A program made the position numbers and the translations under genes. Source: Pseudobacteroides cellulosolvens ATCC 35603 = DSM 2933 (GTDB lineage Bacteria > Bacillota > Clostridia > Acetivibrionales > DSM-2933). From it: a stretch of 64,000 nucleotides of DNA. The notes beneath the pieces are model-generated. The model made no database searches, was not told where the DNA came from, and saw only the letters and a list, made by a program, of their open reading frames with translations. The stretch spans positions 1,165,192 to 1,229,191 of the forward strand of contig NZ_LGTC01000001.1 in the NCBI RefSeq assembly GCF_001262605.1. The letters are read 5' to 3'. Positions within the stretch are counted from its first letter, which is position 1. Each line of letters opens with the position of its first letter. Below are positions 28,921-36,754 of this stretch, piece by piece.

Positions 28921-28975
28921 GATTTGAAGAACAAAACCACTTGGGATTTTGCAACCTTGATTGTTGTCGTGAGAA
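28921..28975. repeat. 55-bp repeat upstream of the S8 protease gene, copy 1
   Basis: The block containing CTTGGGATTTTG and TTGTCGTGAGAA matches 51450-51503 at about 45 of 55 positions by eye. Both copies lie 55-110 bp upstream of a minus-strand gene in the same orientation. No coding potential is convincing. It may be an operator or leader RNA element. Confidence 0.55.
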
Positions 28976-28990
28976 CTTGCGGCACAACAT

Positions 28991-29456
28991 ATACCATAAT
29001 TTCCTAGACAATAATTATTTCTTCAATATTCATACTTTTTATTTAATCTCTCTGAATAAATAACCTCAAATATTAATAGATGTGTATTTATATATAGATA
29101 CCGAATTGTATTATCCTTATCACCTCCCCAAGTGACCAGTCAGCAAACCTGGTCTCAATACTTTTTACTAAACTCATTTATCATATTTCTCTCCAGTGTT
29201 TATCTTTATCAAATCCAGTTATGACAAAATACACATACTGATTTTGATATAAATAATATTAATATAAAATGCCACCTAGATTATATCAGATTAGAATAAA
29301 AAAGTGGGGAAAAATAGAAACTTTTTATGTGAACATATTTTGCTCAATAAAATTCTTCAAATCCTTCGTTATTTGTAAATAAAACATTTTGGTTTACCAC
29401 AATTTTTGTTTTGAATATTAGCTTTTAGATAGCTGAGCATTTGTGTAAAAAGCACA
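28991..29456. other. Non-coding stretch upstream of the protease gene
   Basis: No ORF is supported here. A GGGGAGGTGAT ribosome-like site on the minus strand near 29119-29129 has no start codon at proper distance, and a weak GACCAG/CTGGTC hairpin lies near 29134-29155. The stretch is very A+T-rich and probably holds the protease promoter, which I could not place. Confidence 0.4.
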
Positions 29457-29487
29457 AAACCCGCCTAAACGAGTGTTAAGCGGGTTT
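29457..29487 (-). terminator. Intrinsic terminator downstream of the chemoreceptor gene
   Basis: AAACCCGC pairs with GCGGGTTT. On the minus strand the stem is followed by TGTGCTTTTTAC. The 143-bp repeat copy 2 lies between this hairpin and the chemoreceptor stop, so that transcript would carry the repeat. Confidence 0.7.
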
Positions 29488-29518
29488 GTTTGACAATTAC
29501 ATATTAAATTTTTTATCT

Positions 29519-29660
29519 ATATGTTTTGCAATAATTATTTTACGCTTTAATTATTGCAAAACATTTTTCTTGATTCATATGTTGCGAAAAATCCATTTTT
29601 ATATTGCAAATTCAGACGATTCAACTGCATTTGCTAATTTAAATCTTTTTCGTAACATAT
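29519..29660. repeat. 142-bp two-hairpin repeat, copy 2
   Basis: This copy begins and ends like copy 1. Hairpin 1 is a perfect 15-bp stem (29521-29535 with 29550-29564). Hairpin 2 pairs 29577-29591 with 29646-29660, with one G-T position, and has the inner stem GCAAATTCAG with CTGCATTTGC around ACGATTCAA. It lies 17 bp after the chemoreceptor stop. A 60-codon ORF inside it is an artefact of the repeat. Confidence 0.8.
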
Positions 29661-29677
29661 ATAAATAGTTTATTCAG

Positions 29678-30988
29678 TTATCTTTTTGAAGTCTTGAACA
29701 TTTTTATCATTTTGTTCAGATCTTCTGCCATATTCGCCAGTTCACCGGAAGAATTCAATGTATTATACAACTTCTCTGAAATAGTGTTTAAGGCATTTAT
29801 TTGGGTTTGTGACAATTCTTCTACAAGTACGCTCTTAGTAGCAATATTCTCCGCAGTACTCTTTATTTGTGTCATTGAATCTAGTTGTTTCTGGATTGAT
29901 GTTGATATATTTTTTATTTCACCATATGTACTGTTTATATTATCTATTACATTCATTAATTTTAACTTTAAATCTGCCGAAATGGTTGTTCCAATCTCAA
30001 CTTCTTTATAGCCCATTCTTGTAATATCATCTACAGTCTTTATCTCCTCTTGAATGCTTTTTACCAATTGTTTTATATCAACAGCAGACCTCTTTGAAGT
30101 ATCAGCCAGCTTTCTTATTTCATCAGCAACAACAGCAAACCCTCTACCTGCTTCACCTGCCTTTGCAGCCTCAATTGCAGCATTTAGTGCTAAAAGGTTG
30201 GTTTGTTCCGAAATTGAAGACATAACATTTATGATCTTCCCTATAGCGTTTGATGATTCACCTAATTTTATTACTTTTTCTTCTATATCCTTAACTGTAT
30301 CATTTATCCTTTTCATAGTTTCCAAGTTCTTTTCAACATATTTCCATCCGTTGTCAGCCTCTATGGAAGTTGTCTGAGATAGCTTCATTGTATGTTCTGC
30401 AATATCAGTAATACTGAAAACTGATTGAGTTATGCTGTTAATTTCTTCAGATGCTCTCTTTATTTCTTTCGATTGGGATTTTATGTTTTCAGTGGTATCC
30501 GAAGTGTTATTCCTTAATGTTTCTATGTTATATATATTATTGTTCTGTTTTTCATCCTCATTCAATATAAGCTTTATCTCAGTAAATTGATTTGATGAGA
30601 ATTCAGTCAGGGAATTACTCATTTTATACATCTCACAAACCATGCCTTCAAGCTTATCAACAAACTCATTAAAGCATAAAGATAATTTCCCTATTTCGTC
30701 ATTGCTTCTGACATTCATTCGTTTGGTTAAATCACCCTTACTTAAACTATCAAAGTGATATATCAAATCTTTAATTGAATTAATAAGCGTAAACTTTCCT
30801 ATATAGTATGAAATAAGACCTACAACAATACCAGCTGTTACACAGGATAATGTAAACGGCAAAGAGTACGATTCTTTCCTGTAATATGTAAATAAGCCTG
30901 CAAACGGGGGAAATATCAATCCCATAGCAATACCCGTAACTATAGATAAAATAAAGTACCTTCTTATTACACTTTTGCGAAAAATCAT
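29678..30988 (-). CDS. Methyl-accepting chemotaxis protein with minimal extracellular region
   Basis: A 436-residue chemoreceptor with two membrane helices (about 10-33 and 45-65) separated by only about ten residues, a HAMP domain at about 66-120 ([20 protein letters not shown]), and a methyl-accepting signalling domain whose hairpin tip reads [20 protein letters not shown], followed by [15 protein letters not shown]. With almost no outer domain it must sense through the membrane, HAMP or an internal partner. The start ATG follows AGGAGGGC. It lies 60 bp downstream of the DUF4129 gene on the same strand. No other chemotaxis gene is in the window. Confidence 0.93.
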   Translation of the reverse strand: MIFRKSVIRRYFILSIVTGIAMGLIFPPFAGLFTYYRKESYSLPFTLSCVTAGIVVGLISYYIGKFTLINSIKDLIYHFDSLSKGDLTKRMNVRSNDEIGKLSLCFNEFVDKLEGMVCEMYKMSNSLTEFSSNQFTEIKLILNEDEKQNNNIYNIETLRNNTSDTTENIKSQSKEIKRASEEINSITQSVFSITDIAEHTMKLSQTTSIEADNGWKYVEKNLETMKRINDTVKDIEEKVIKLGESSNAIGKIINVMSSISEQTNLLALNAAIEAAKAGEAGRGFAVVADEIRKLADTSKRSAVDIKQLVKSIQEEIKTVDDITRMGYKEVEIGTTISADLKLKLMNVIDNINSTYGEIKNISTSIQKQLDSMTQIKSTAENIATKSVLVEELSQTQINALNTISEKLYNTLNSSGELANMAEDLNKMIKMFKTSKR

Positions 30989-31048
30989 TTAGCCCTCCTA
31001 TCAAACTGCTGAAGATAATCTATGATAGTTATCGGCTAAATAGGAAAA

Positions 31049-31579
31049 TTATTTACTTGTCATATAAGATTTATTTCCAAACTTTTTTACCAGCATTTCA
31101 ACTTCATTAATCCCAACACTTTCATTGCTATAGCGAGCCTTGTTATAAGCAGAAGTAAGGTGAGAAACATCTTCTTTATAAAGCTCTTCCACCTCTTTAC
31201 CCAATTCGCTTGGTGTAAGTATGTTTTTAAATTCATAACCTTTTTTTATAAAGGACCAAACCTTTTGCCTGTATATAAACCTGACTTTATCCCTGTTTGT
31301 AACAATATCCTTCCACGACAATCCTTTTTTGTTAAAAATTTTAAATATATTTTTTATATTAGGCCAGCGTCGTGAAGAGGATTTTAATAGTGTCTCTTTT
31401 TCATCTACATATCCGAGTTTATTTTCCTTAGTTACATTATTTTTAGATTTACCATAAAGCTCCAGAATCATTTTCACTACTCGTCTAAAAATAGCACAGA
31501 CCGCAAACACTATTAAACCTATTATTATAACCACCATTACAATTTTAAATAAGATTATCAGCAGGGAATCATGTCCCAT
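31049..31579 (-). CDS. Membrane protein with DUF4129-like C-terminal domain
   Basis: A 176-residue protein with one N-terminal helix (about 7-30), a basic linker, and a helical cytoplasmic region (RQKVWSFIKKGYEFKNILTP, then SAYNKARYSNESV) that matches the DUF4129 domain usually found at the C-terminus of TgpA-type transglutaminase membrane proteins. It overlaps the preceding gene by 22 bp and is the last gene of the moxR-DUF58 operon. The role is unknown; relatives sit with MoxR ATPases in envelope or export functions. Confidence 0.7.
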   Translation of the reverse strand: MGHDSLLIILFKIVMVVIIIGLIVFAVCAIFRRVVKMILELYGKSKNNVTKENKLGYVDEKETLLKSSSRRWPNIKNIFKIFNKKGLSWKDIVTNRDKVRFIYRQKVWSFIKKGYEFKNILTPSELGKEVEELYKEDVSHLTSAYNKARYSNESVGINEVEMLVKKFGNKSYMTSK

Positions 31580-32306
31580 AGGTATTCCCCACCAACTCCC
31601 TCGATTGGAGGTGTTTTCTTCCAGTTTTTATTTACAAGAAAACTACTAACAGCTAATTTTATAATCTCTAACAGAGAGGTCCAAAGCTTAAGCTTTGCAA
31701 AAGCAATTATTAATGCCAATGCCGCAATCAACGAAGCTAAGTTAAACTTTAAAATTGTAGCAGGGATATAAATTTTGTTTCCTGACTTGAAAAAAGCAGC
31801 CTTTAGCTGGTCAAAGCTGCAGATTGAAAGAAATACAACTATCATTACCAATCCTGCTTTATTTAATAGACCTATGTGATGATAAAGGGTGTTTGACATA
31901 AAAAATAGTGCGTTGAAAATCAAGTATAATGCAAAAAGCATAGTAAAAACAGGCACAGGAGATTGTTTTACCCAATTGCTGCTATTTATGCGAATGCCTC
32001 TGAATGTTGAAAATGTTACCATACAAATATATATGATTGAAAAGGAATAAAAAAGACTTAAGGCAAATGAAACAATTAATCCTATTATAAAACTAATAAT
32101 AACATATAAAGCATTTGTTTTATCTTTTAGAAAATAACCTATAAGTATACCTGTCAAGTAGTAAACTGATAGCCCTGATATAATCGGTAAAACCCAGCTT
32201 TCCGGAAATTCAGATGCCGTTAAAAAAAGCAGAATTGGGAATAAAATAAAATTTCAATAGCAGACTGTAAGAACTTTATTGTAATATGTTTTAAAAAATT
32301 AGACAT
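31558..32306 (-). pseudogene. Frameshifted polytopic membrane protein of the MoxR-DUF58 operon
   Basis: The ATG at 32306 has GAGGGTGG six bases upstream and follows the DUF58 stop by 15 bp, but its frame ends after 28 codons. The remainder (from about 32250 to 31558) is in the next frame. Adding one base in the short A runs at 32243-32251 (plus strand) joins them into 249 residues with an uninterrupted first helix (EILFLFPILLFLTASEF). About seven or eight helices are predicted and no soluble domain. It resembles the N-terminal membrane part of TgpA-like proteins without their transglutaminase core. It could be a real pseudogene or a sequence error. Confidence 0.65.
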
Positions 32307-32321
32307 TAAAAACCACCCTCT

Positions 32322-33386
32322 TTACCGCAAATTCAGTATTTCAACATTACATCTTAAATCTTTAATCCTTTGAATGCTTTTTTTCATCTGTTCGTCAATG
32401 TAAGACGTAACAATAAGGAAATCCGTATCTCTTACAAAATTATCGGGCAATTTGTCCAATAATAAATGGAACTGTACCGATCTTTTAAGATGCATTAAGG
32501 ACATTGATTCAAGTATCAGGTTCATATGGCTGCTGCTGGCACTTGCAGGTATAAGTACTGGGTTCTCAATCCCTTCCGCTAAATAGCAGTTACAGCAAAA
32601 TCCCGTTTCAATACTTTGTGACACCATGTGGTTGGCAATTGAAGCACAGTAAGATACTGCTTTTTCCATAAGATCAACATCGGTGGTATCATCCCAGCTA
32701 TTTTCACTTGCTTGAATATTTAAAAGTATAACAATCTTCATATTTGATGTGCAGTCTGTATTATAAACCTTAATAATTCCGTTTCGGGCAGTTGATTTCC
32801 AGTTTATCCTGTTCATTGAATCACCATATCGGTAGTCTCTTATGCCTGAAATCATAAATGGGTCATCAATTATCCAGCGTCTTATTATGGTATCACCCAT
32901 CCAACTGTGACAAGGAAGATTCAACTCATCAATGGGGAATATTTTAGGATATACGGTTATGCTGGCATATAAGGATAAATCTTTATATGTATGAACTATG
33001 TTAAATGCATCATTGCATGATAGTACTGCGGATTTTAGGATATAGAAGCCACGTTTACAGCATTTTACTGTATGTTTTCTTGTTATTTTGGTATATGGCA
33101 TTAGACTAAAGAAGCTTCTATGGCATCGCTGGTGCTTGATGTCCAGATTGCCTTGTTTTTGAAACTGGAGGTAAGGTGTAATTTCCGATTCCAATTGCAG
33201 CAAAAGCATTGGAATCATCTTATTATTGGAAATCACTTCAATCATTTGAACCTCTTCTCCCTCAAAAACTCGGGATAAACTAAATGACCTTGAATATGTT
33301 AGATCCCTAAGTCCCCAGTTTTTGTAAATAAAAGCCTGGACATATACGATTATCAATGTTGCTATGATTAATAAACCGGCACTCAT
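32322..33386 (-). CDS. DUF58 domain protein
   Basis: A 354-residue protein with an N-terminal membrane helix (LLIIATLIIVYVQAFIY), a beta-rich middle part and the DUF58 core motif GIRDYRYGDSMNRINWKSTAR near 190-210, followed by a von Willebrand A-like region (IVILLNIQ). DUF58 proteins are standard partners of MoxR ATPases, and the moxR gene ends 6 bp upstream. GAAAGGA precedes the ATG. It is likely a substrate or adaptor of the MoxR chaperone in envelope assembly (family knowledge, not shown here). Confidence 0.88.
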   Translation of the reverse strand: MSAGLLIIATLIIVYVQAFIYKNWGLRDLTYSRSFSLSRVFEGEEVQMIEVISNNKMIPMLLLQLESEITPYLQFQKQGNLDIKHQRCHRSFFSLMPYTKITRKHTVKCCKRGFYILKSAVLSCNDAFNIVHTYKDLSLYASITVYPKIFPIDELNLPCHSWMGDTIIRRWIIDDPFMISGIRDYRYGDSMNRINWKSTARNGIIKVYNTDCTSNMKIVILLNIQASENSWDDTTDVDLMEKAVSYCASIANHMVSQSIETGFCCNCYLAEGIENPVLIPASASSSHMNLILESMSLMHLKRSVQFHLLLDKLPDNFVRDTDFLIVTSYIDEQMKKSIQRIKDLRCNVEILNLR

Positions 33387-33392
33387 AATTCA

Positions 33393-34360
33393 TCAGGATC
33401 CTTTCAAAATATTATCTTCAGTTGGTACTGGAGTACCCGAAACAATTTGATCCAGAACATTTTTAATATTACCATTATTTCTTCCAATAATAGAATTTCT
33501 TAATATCAACCTGTGACCAAGTACAGGATTCACAAGGTATTTAACATCGTCAGGAATTACGTAGCTGCGGCCCTTAAATATTGCATATACCTGACTGGCC
33601 TTTAAAAGTGCCTGGCTGGCTCTGGGGCTTGCTCCAAGAACTATATCGGGGTGGCTTCTTGTTTTTCTACAATTTCAAGGATATAATTTAAAATATCATC
33701 ACTTACGTGAACGCTGCTATAGGACTTTTGAGCCGCAAGGATGTCATCAAATGATGCAACCGGTTCAATATTTTCTATAGGATTGCTTCCAATAAATCGC
33801 TTTAAAATTTCAAAACCTTCCTCATTTGATGGATAACCCATTGATACTTTAAACAGGAATCTATCCAGTTGTGCTTCGGGTAAAGGGAATGTTCCGTGAG
33901 TTTCAACAGGGTTTTGTGTTGCGATGACCATAAAAGTTTTGCCAAGCGAACGGGTTTCACCGTCAATAGTTACCTGCCTTTCCTCCATACATTCCAAAAG
34001 GCTTGATTGGGTTCTGGGGGTGGCTCTGTTAATTTCATCAGCCAGGAGAATATCGGAAAATATCGGCCCGGGACGAAATTGGAATTCACAGCTTTTCTGG
34101 TTGTAGTAGTTAATCCCGGTCAAGTCGGAAGGAAGTAAATCAGGAGTAAACTGTACCCTTTTGAAGGAACAGCTCAATGATTTGGCAAGAGTCTTTGCAA
34201 GCACTGTTTTACCCATGCCTGGAACATCTTCTAAAAGAATATGTCCTGAGGTAATTAGAGCAATAAGTGAAAGGTCAATTATTTCATCTTTTCCTACAAT
34301 GACCTTGTTAATGTTTTGTTTAATCTTTAATGCCAGTTCTTTTATACATACAGTTTCCAT
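33393..34360 (-). pseudogene. Frameshifted MoxR family AAA+ ATPase
   Basis: The first frame (34360 to 33641) gives 239 residues with Walker A GMGKTVLAK, Walker B ILLADEINRATPRTQSSLLE and the MoxR segment ATQNPVETHGTFPLPEAQLD. It then breaks after EIVEK. The next frame continues the same protein (PDIVLGASPRASQALLKASQ and onward) to a stop at 33393. Adding one A to the A5 run at 33662-33666 restores a 322-residue MoxR of normal length. The lid domain is therefore missing as written. It starts the operon with DUF58 and DUF4129 genes. A sequence error is the simplest reading. Confidence 0.85.
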
Positions 34361-34620
34361 GTCAACACCACCAAAGTTATTATTTTTGTGTTACTTGCTG
34401 TTGGCTTTCTTAAATATATGTTATTCCTTGTAAGCCTCTATTTCAACCGATTTTATTGCCTAATTACAATATGACATGATTTTTAATATTGTATTAATGT
34501 GTATACATAAAATTACTATGAGTTTATATTTTTTTGAGGCTAATCAGCAAGATTATACAAATATTTTTTGAAAATTCCCCGAAATAATGGAACAAAACTT
34601 TCCTTTTTTCGTCTATCATT

Positions 34621-34724
34621 TAAGGCATGATTGAAATAGTACTTCCCGTTTTGAGCGTGTGTTAACGAGTTAAGTCAACTCAGAAAGCGAAATTATACGG
34701 GAAGTTATATTTTCAACATGCCTA
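34621..34724 (+). repeat. 104-bp MITE-like inverted-repeat element, copy A
   Basis: The element runs from TAAGGCATGA to CATGCCTA with inner complementary arms (CTTCCCG with CGGGAAG). An inverted copy, about 91% identical by eye, lies at 41521-41623, and a degenerate one is near 1280. It sits in the leader of the gene at 34751, ending 27 bp before its ATG. No ORF is inside. The rest of the gap (34361-34620) is A+T-rich with no clear signal. Confidence 0.8.
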
Positions 34725-34750
34725 AATAAAAAAATAGGAGGTTTTAAAAA

Positions 34751-36592
34751 ATGAAAAGAATTTTGCTGTTTCTAGTAACAATGCTGTTTTTTGTTTCATC
34801 TCTAACTGGCTTTGCAGCAAAACCAGCAACAAAAGGCATTATTGCAAAGACAGTCACAATCACAGGTGAGATCACCAAGTTAAATCCTGGTGTACCTTAC
34901 AACAAAGAAATGCTGGCAGTAAAAACATCAGATCAATCCTACTTACTTGTAGGACAAACATCCGGTATGAATAAGTACATAGGCTACTCAGCTAATATTA
35001 CCGGTACTATTACAAAGGGCCCTCAAGGAATAATGATGTTTAATGTAAAATCCTATAAGCTCATTGGTAAAACTACTCCTACACCCACTTTAAAGCCGAC
35101 AGCAACAGCTGCAGCTACGGCTACATCTTCTCCTGTATCAAGATATGTTACTTTACAGGGTTATCTTTACAACCTTAACTCCGACATGAGCAAGTTTTAT
35201 TTAAAAACAGAAACAGGAATTAGTGAGCTTATCGGTAATACAAAAGGCATGGAAACAGCCGTAGGCAATATGGTTGAAGTTGTCGGAAACTATGTACAAA
35301 CATTAGTCGCAACTGAATATCCACCTTTTAATGTTGTTTCCTATAATGTTATTCCAGCACCTACAAGTACATCTGTTCCTCCAGTAAAGTATGTAACATT
35401 AAAGGGTAATATTTTCACACAAAACTCCGACATGAGCAAGTTTTATTTAAAGACTGAAAATGGCCCTTATGAACTAATTGGTAACACTAAGGGAATGGAA
35501 ACAGCTGTGGGCAATTTTGTTGAGGTTAACGGAAACTATGTTGCAACCCTAGTAGCAACTGAATATCCACTTTTCAGTGTTATTTCGTATAAGGTTATAG
35601 CAACACCATCTCCATCTTCCGCCCCAGCTTATAAGGAAATTACAATAGAAGATAACGGCGGATATGCTTATGTAAAAAAAGGTGATGAGCTGAGGCTTAC
35701 ACTTGAAAGCAATGCTACCACCGGTTACAAATGGAGTTATGTTGAAAAACCTGACGCAAACGTTCTGGTTGAAACAAGTTACAACTATATTCCTGATCCA
35801 AGTAAACCCGACATGGTTGGAGTAGGCGGAAAAGAAGTATGGACATACAAAGCCATAGCTGATGGAATTGCTAAAATTGATATGGTATATTCAAGGCCAT
35901 GGGAATCCGTCACACCTTATAAATCATTTGTTGTTAAAGTTATGGTTGGGTACCCTGCACCTACTCCAACACCTGAACTCCAATATATTCAGGGAACACT
36001 TTTTGTTAAAGAAACATATCCATTAACCTATGAGTTAAAAACACAGGATTGTCCATATACTTTAAAAGGTAATACCGACGGCATGGAAAAATATGCAAAT
36101 ATGCAGGTTGAGGTATGCGGTAATGTAAGTCCGCTTAAGATCTATCCTCCCATATTCAATGTTGTATCTTATAAGGTATTGCCGGAGCCTACTCCAATAA
36201 CAGATCCAAAGGTTCATACAATAATCTCAGAAAAGCCTCTATTCTTTTCTGAAAAATCAGTAGGAAGCATTGGTAGTCCTGAAAGCTTATCAGGCTCTAC
36301 AACTTTAAGCTGGAAAGAGGGCTCTAAAACTGCTTTTTTCAATTCAAGAATTACTGTATCTGCAAAAGAAATGAACATTAATTACGAGATTGAATTAATT
36401 GAGACAATTTCTTCAACAAGAGAATCAATTGCAGGCCTCTTTAACATAATAAAAGATGGAACGGTAATTGCCAAAGGTGTTAAAGGTGAAGTATATGGTT
36501 TGACATTAAACGTTGGTGATTATTTCAAATTCTATTCGCAAGAATGTAATTTAAATCTGGCGTCGTACATCACACAACGTTTGGATTTTTAA
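34751..36592 (+). CDS. Secreted multidomain protein with a chagasin-type (I42) protease-inhibitor domain
   Basis: A 613-residue exported protein (signal peptide ending in GFAA). Four related domains of about 70 residues, with the core KFYLKTE...ELIGNTKGMETAVGN, lie at about 33-105, 130-200, 212-285 and 408-475, joined by Pro/Thr linkers; they look like small beta barrels. Between the third and fourth is a chagasin/I42 domain at 296-400 with all three inhibitory loops: NATTGYKW, GVGGKE and RPWE. The C-terminal 125 residues form another beta-rich domain of unknown type. I42 domains inhibit papain-like cysteine peptidases. GGAGG precedes the ATG. The target is unknown. Confidence 0.85.
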   Translation: MKRILLFLVTMLFFVSSLTGFAAKPATKGIIAKTVTITGEITKLNPGVPYNKEMLAVKTSDQSYLLVGQTSGMNKYIGYSANITGTITKGPQGIMMFNVKSYKLIGKTTPTPTLKPTATAAATATSSPVSRYVTLQGYLYNLNSDMSKFYLKTETGISELIGNTKGMETAVGNMVEVVGNYVQTLVATEYPPFNVVSYNVIPAPTSTSVPPVKYVTLKGNIFTQNSDMSKFYLKTENGPYELIGNTKGMETAVGNFVEVNGNYVATLVATEYPLFSVISYKVIATPSPSSAPAYKEITIEDNGGYAYVKKGDELRLTLESNATTGYKWSYVEKPDANVLVETSYNYIPDPSKPDMVGVGGKEVWTYKAIADGIAKIDMVYSRPWESVTPYKSFVVKVMVGYPAPTPTPELQYIQGTLFVKETYPLTYELKTQDCPYTLKGNTDGMEKYANMQVEVCGNVSPLKIYPPIFNVVSYKVLPEPTPITDPKVHTIISEKPLFFSEKSVGSIGSPESLSGSTTLSWKEGSKTAFFNSRITVSAKEMNINYEIELIETISSTRESIAGLFNIIKDGTVIAKGVKGEVYGLTLNVGDYFKFYSQECNLNLASYITQRLDF

Positions 36593-36624
36593 TATTGTTT
36601 AAAAAATAAATATTATTCTCGGCC

Positions 36625-36665
36625 AAAAAGGTGAGTATCAATATGTGATGCTCACCTTTTTTCAA
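36625..36665 (+). terminator. Strong intrinsic terminator
   Basis: AAAAAGGTGAGTATCA pairs with TGATGCTCACCTTTTTT across a short loop, ending in a T run. It lies just past the inhibitor gene. Confidence 0.9.
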
Positions 36666-36754
36666 ATCAATCACTTTTAATTTATTAAAAATTATTGTAT
36701 AATATGTCGAAGTATATAATATGACCCAAAATCTTATGCACAAGGTTTGGTAGG

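Noticed and set aside
29100..29160. Small minus-strand gene behind GGGGAGGTGAT
   Set aside because: No start codon occurs at a usable distance after the site.
29486..29668. 60-codon plus-strand ORF
   Set aside because: It lies entirely within the terminator and the 142-bp hairpin repeat and has no ribosome site.
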